Below are positions 62,261 through 64,000 of a stretch of DNA of 64,000 nt, piece by piece. This stretch comes from Massilia sp. BJB1822 (GTDB lineage: Bacteria; Pseudomonadota; Gammaproteobacteria; Burkholderiales; Burkholderiaceae_D): NCBI RefSeq assembly GCF_013369485.1, contig NZ_JABWEB010000003.1:62001-126000 (forward strand). Direction: 5' to 3'. The translations under genes were made by a program, and so were the position numbers. The notes below the pieces were generated by a model that did no database searches, was not told the DNA's origin, and saw only the letters and a program-made list of their open reading frames with translations. Numbering within the stretch: position 1 is the stretch's first letter; the number at the start of each line of letters is the position of its first letter.

Positions 62261-63964
62261 TTAGTCAGCCGCGTAGATATTGTTGTCCTTGGTTTCGCGG
62301 ATGAAGAGGGCGCCGATCACCACCGTTGCCAGGGCGATCACGATCGGATACCACAGGCCGTAGTAGATGTCGCCCTTGAAGGCCACCAGCGCGAAAGCAG
62401 TGGTAGGCAGCAGGCCGCCGAACCAGCCATTGCCGATATGATAGGGCAGGGACATGGAGGTGTAGCGGATGCGGGTCGGGAACATCTCCACCAGCATGGC
62501 GGCGATCGGGCCGTAGACCATGGTCACATACAGTACCAGCACGAACAGCAGCAGCACCATCATCGGCTTGTTGATCTGCTCAGGATCGGCCTTGGCTGGG
62601 TAGCCGGCGGCCTTGATCGCATCGCCCATCACTTTTTTCAGGTCGGCTTCCTTCTTCTTGCTGTCGGCGTCGAAGTTATGGCCGTCGGTGGTCATGGTGG
62701 CGTTGAAGGACTGGATTTCCTTGTCGCCGACCTTGACCACGGCCACGGCACCGGCAGGCGCGTCCTGGCGGGTGTAAGCCACCGAGGAGCGCGACAGCAT
62801 GGCGGTGGCGATATCGCAGGAGGACGGGAATTTCTTCTCGCCCGTGGCGTTGAACTGGAAGTGGCAGGATGCTGGATCGGCCACCACCACCACCGGCGAG
62901 TTTTTCAGCGCCGCTTCCAGCTGCGGATTGCCGTAGTGGGTCAGGCCGTTAAACAGAGGGAAGTAAGTGGCGGCAGCGATGACGCAGCCGCCCAGGATGA
63001 TCCATTTGCGGCCGATCTTGTCCGACAAGCTGCCGAAGAAGATGAAGAACGGCGTTGCCAGCAGCAGGGCGATGGCGATCAGAATATTCGCGGTGGCGAT
63101 ATCGATCTTCAGCGTTTGCAGCATGAAGAACAGGGCGTAGAACTGGCCGGTGTACCACACCACGGCCTGGCCCATGGTCAGGCCGATCAGGGCGAACACC
63201 ACGATTTTCAGGTTTTTCCACTGGCCGAAGGCTTCCGACAGCGGTGCTTTGGAAGTTTTGCCTTCCGCTTTCATTTTGGCGAAAGCCGGCGATTCGTTCA
63301 TCGACAGGCGGATCCACACCGAGATGCCCAGCAGGACCACGGACACCAGGAAGGGAATGCGCCAGCCCCAGGCGGCAAAGCCTTCTTCGCCGATGGCCAG
63401 GCGGGTTGCCAGGATCACCAGCAGGGAGAGGAAGAAGCCGAGGGTCGCCGTGGTCTGGATCCAGGCGGTGAACAGGCCGCGTTTGCCGTGCGGCGCGTGT
63501 TCAGCCACATAGGTGGCCGCGCCGCCGTACTCGCCGCCCAGCGCCAGGCCTTGCAGCAGGCGCAGGCCGACCAGGATGATCGGGGCCGCAATGCCAATGG
63601 TGGCGTGGCCCGGCAGCAGGCCGACGATGAAGGTGGACAGGCCCATGATCAGGATCGTCACCAGGAAGGTGTATTTGCGGCCGATCATATCGCCCAGGCG
63701 GCCAAACACCAGGGCGCCGAAGGGACGTACGATAAAGCCTGCGGCGAAGGCCAGCAGGGCGAAGATGAAGGTGGTGGTCGGATCGCCGATGAAGAACTGC
63801 TTGGCGATGATCGAGGCCAGCGAGCCGTAAAGGTAGAAGTCGTACCACTCGAACACGGTGCCGAGGGAGGAGGCGAAAATCACCTTCTTCTCTTCGGCGG
63901 TCATCGGGGCGTCCTTGCCCCCGCCCGCTTTGCGCATGTCGGCGGTACCTGAGGTAATTGCCAT
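62261..63964 (-). CDS. MHS-family MFS transporter (metabolite:proton symporter type) with periplasmic insertion
   Basis: 567 residues. Family marks: SLGTVFEWYDFYLYGSLA at TM1, GRLGDMIGRKYTFLVTILIM between TM2 and 3, RLLQGLALGGEYGGAATYVAEHAP (residues near 130-155) and FGSLSDKIGRKWIILGG in the second half. A hydrophilic stretch of about 125 residues (about 338-465) between TM segments contains SCHFQF and SSCDIA cysteines and lies outside the membrane; standard members of about 440 residues lack it. Start at 63964 has TTGGAG upstream. Substrate (organic acid or osmolyte) unknown. Confidence 0.88.
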   Translation of the reverse strand: MAITSGTADMRKAGGGKDAPMTAEEKKVIFASSLGTVFEWYDFYLYGSLASIIAKQFFIGDPTTTFIFALLAFAAGFIVRPFGALVFGRLGDMIGRKYTFLVTILIMGLSTFIVGLLPGHATIGIAAPIILVGLRLLQGLALGGEYGGAATYVAEHAPHGKRGLFTAWIQTTATLGFFLSLLVILATRLAIGEEGFAAWGWRIPFLVSVVLLGISVWIRLSMNESPAFAKMKAEGKTSKAPLSEAFGQWKNLKIVVFALIGLTMGQAVVWYTGQFYALFFMLQTLKIDIATANILIAIALLLATPFFIFFGSLSDKIGRKWIILGGCVIAAATYFPLFNGLTHYGNPQLEAALKNSPVVVVADPASCHFQFNATGEKKFPSSCDIATAMLSRSSVAYTRQDAPAGAVAVVKVGDKEIQSFNATMTTDGHNFDADSKKKEADLKKVMGDAIKAAGYPAKADPEQINKPMMVLLLFVLVLYVTMVYGPIAAMLVEMFPTRIRYTSMSLPYHIGNGWFGGLLPTTAFALVAFKGDIYYGLWYPIVIALATVVIGALFIRETKDNNIYAAD

Positions 63965-64000
63965 GGTTTGTGTCTCCAAATAATAATAATTTATATGCTG

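Overview
The window is a GC-rich, densely coded chromosomal segment. Gene content and protein style (beta-proteobacterial porin ending in His-Lys-Phe, MsbA, QueE with a C-X14-C-X2-C cluster motif, ybiT-nadA-nadC order, many GGDEF proteins, TonB receptor plus phytase) suggest an environmental betaproteobacterium of the Oxalobacteraceae (Massilia/Duganella/Janthinobacterium type). The genus is inferred, not shown. I found no rRNA, tRNA, CRISPR array, insertion sequence or prophage.

Layout. 1-12.8 kb: a 5'-truncated unknown protein, an MFS carrier, a GNAT, a cysteine-rich copper-storage-type protein, a universal stress protein behind a perfect FNR-type box, a giant patatin-like phospholipase interrupted by a membrane domain, MsbA, a periplasmic alpha-carbonic anhydrase, a composite hairpin repeat, a methyltransferase, a DUF481 outer-membrane protein, a CHAD protein and an Lrp-family regulator with a small ACT-like protein opposite. 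12.8-25.3 kb: a purine permease with an ABC-F ATPase, a TonB receptor/phytase operon, a degenerate GGDEF protein overlapping an AraC regulator behind a possible Pho box, and a porin plus two orphan solute-binding proteins. 25.5-37.8 kb: pirin/DoxX with a divergent LysR, a diguanylate cyclase, an MCP, an exporter, an APH(6)-like kinase/streptothricin-acetyltransferase-like pair with a divergent WYL regulator, and a secreted nuclease.

37.85-40.05 kb is an AT-richer pocket of unrecognised genes. 40-51.3 kb carries an M16 peptidase, a serralysin-type metalloprotease, a GGEEF cyclase, an orphan histidine kinase, queE-queD-tadA (tRNA modification), an alpha/beta hydrolase, an S66 carboxypeptidase and a sterol-desaturase-like hydroxylase. 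51.4-64 kb carries two paralogous tail-anchored coiled-coil proteins flanking a FabMG-like reductase, then ybiT-nadA-nadC, an apparently leaderless ArsR/SRPBCC/GST operon, a very large GAF-GGDEF-EAL-REC protein with eroded active sites, and an MHS-family transporter.

Themes: surface nutrient scavenging (phytase, porin, binding proteins, proteases, nuclease), c-di-GMP signalling with four GGDEF-type proteins in different states of preservation, and self-protection (stress protein, copper store, drug-modifying enzymes). The most interesting items are the membrane-split patatin, the kinase/acetyltransferase/WYL cassette, the paired coiled-coil paralogs, the Pho-box/degenerate-GGDEF unit beside the phytase, the degenerate EAL-REC fusion, and the hairpin repeats.
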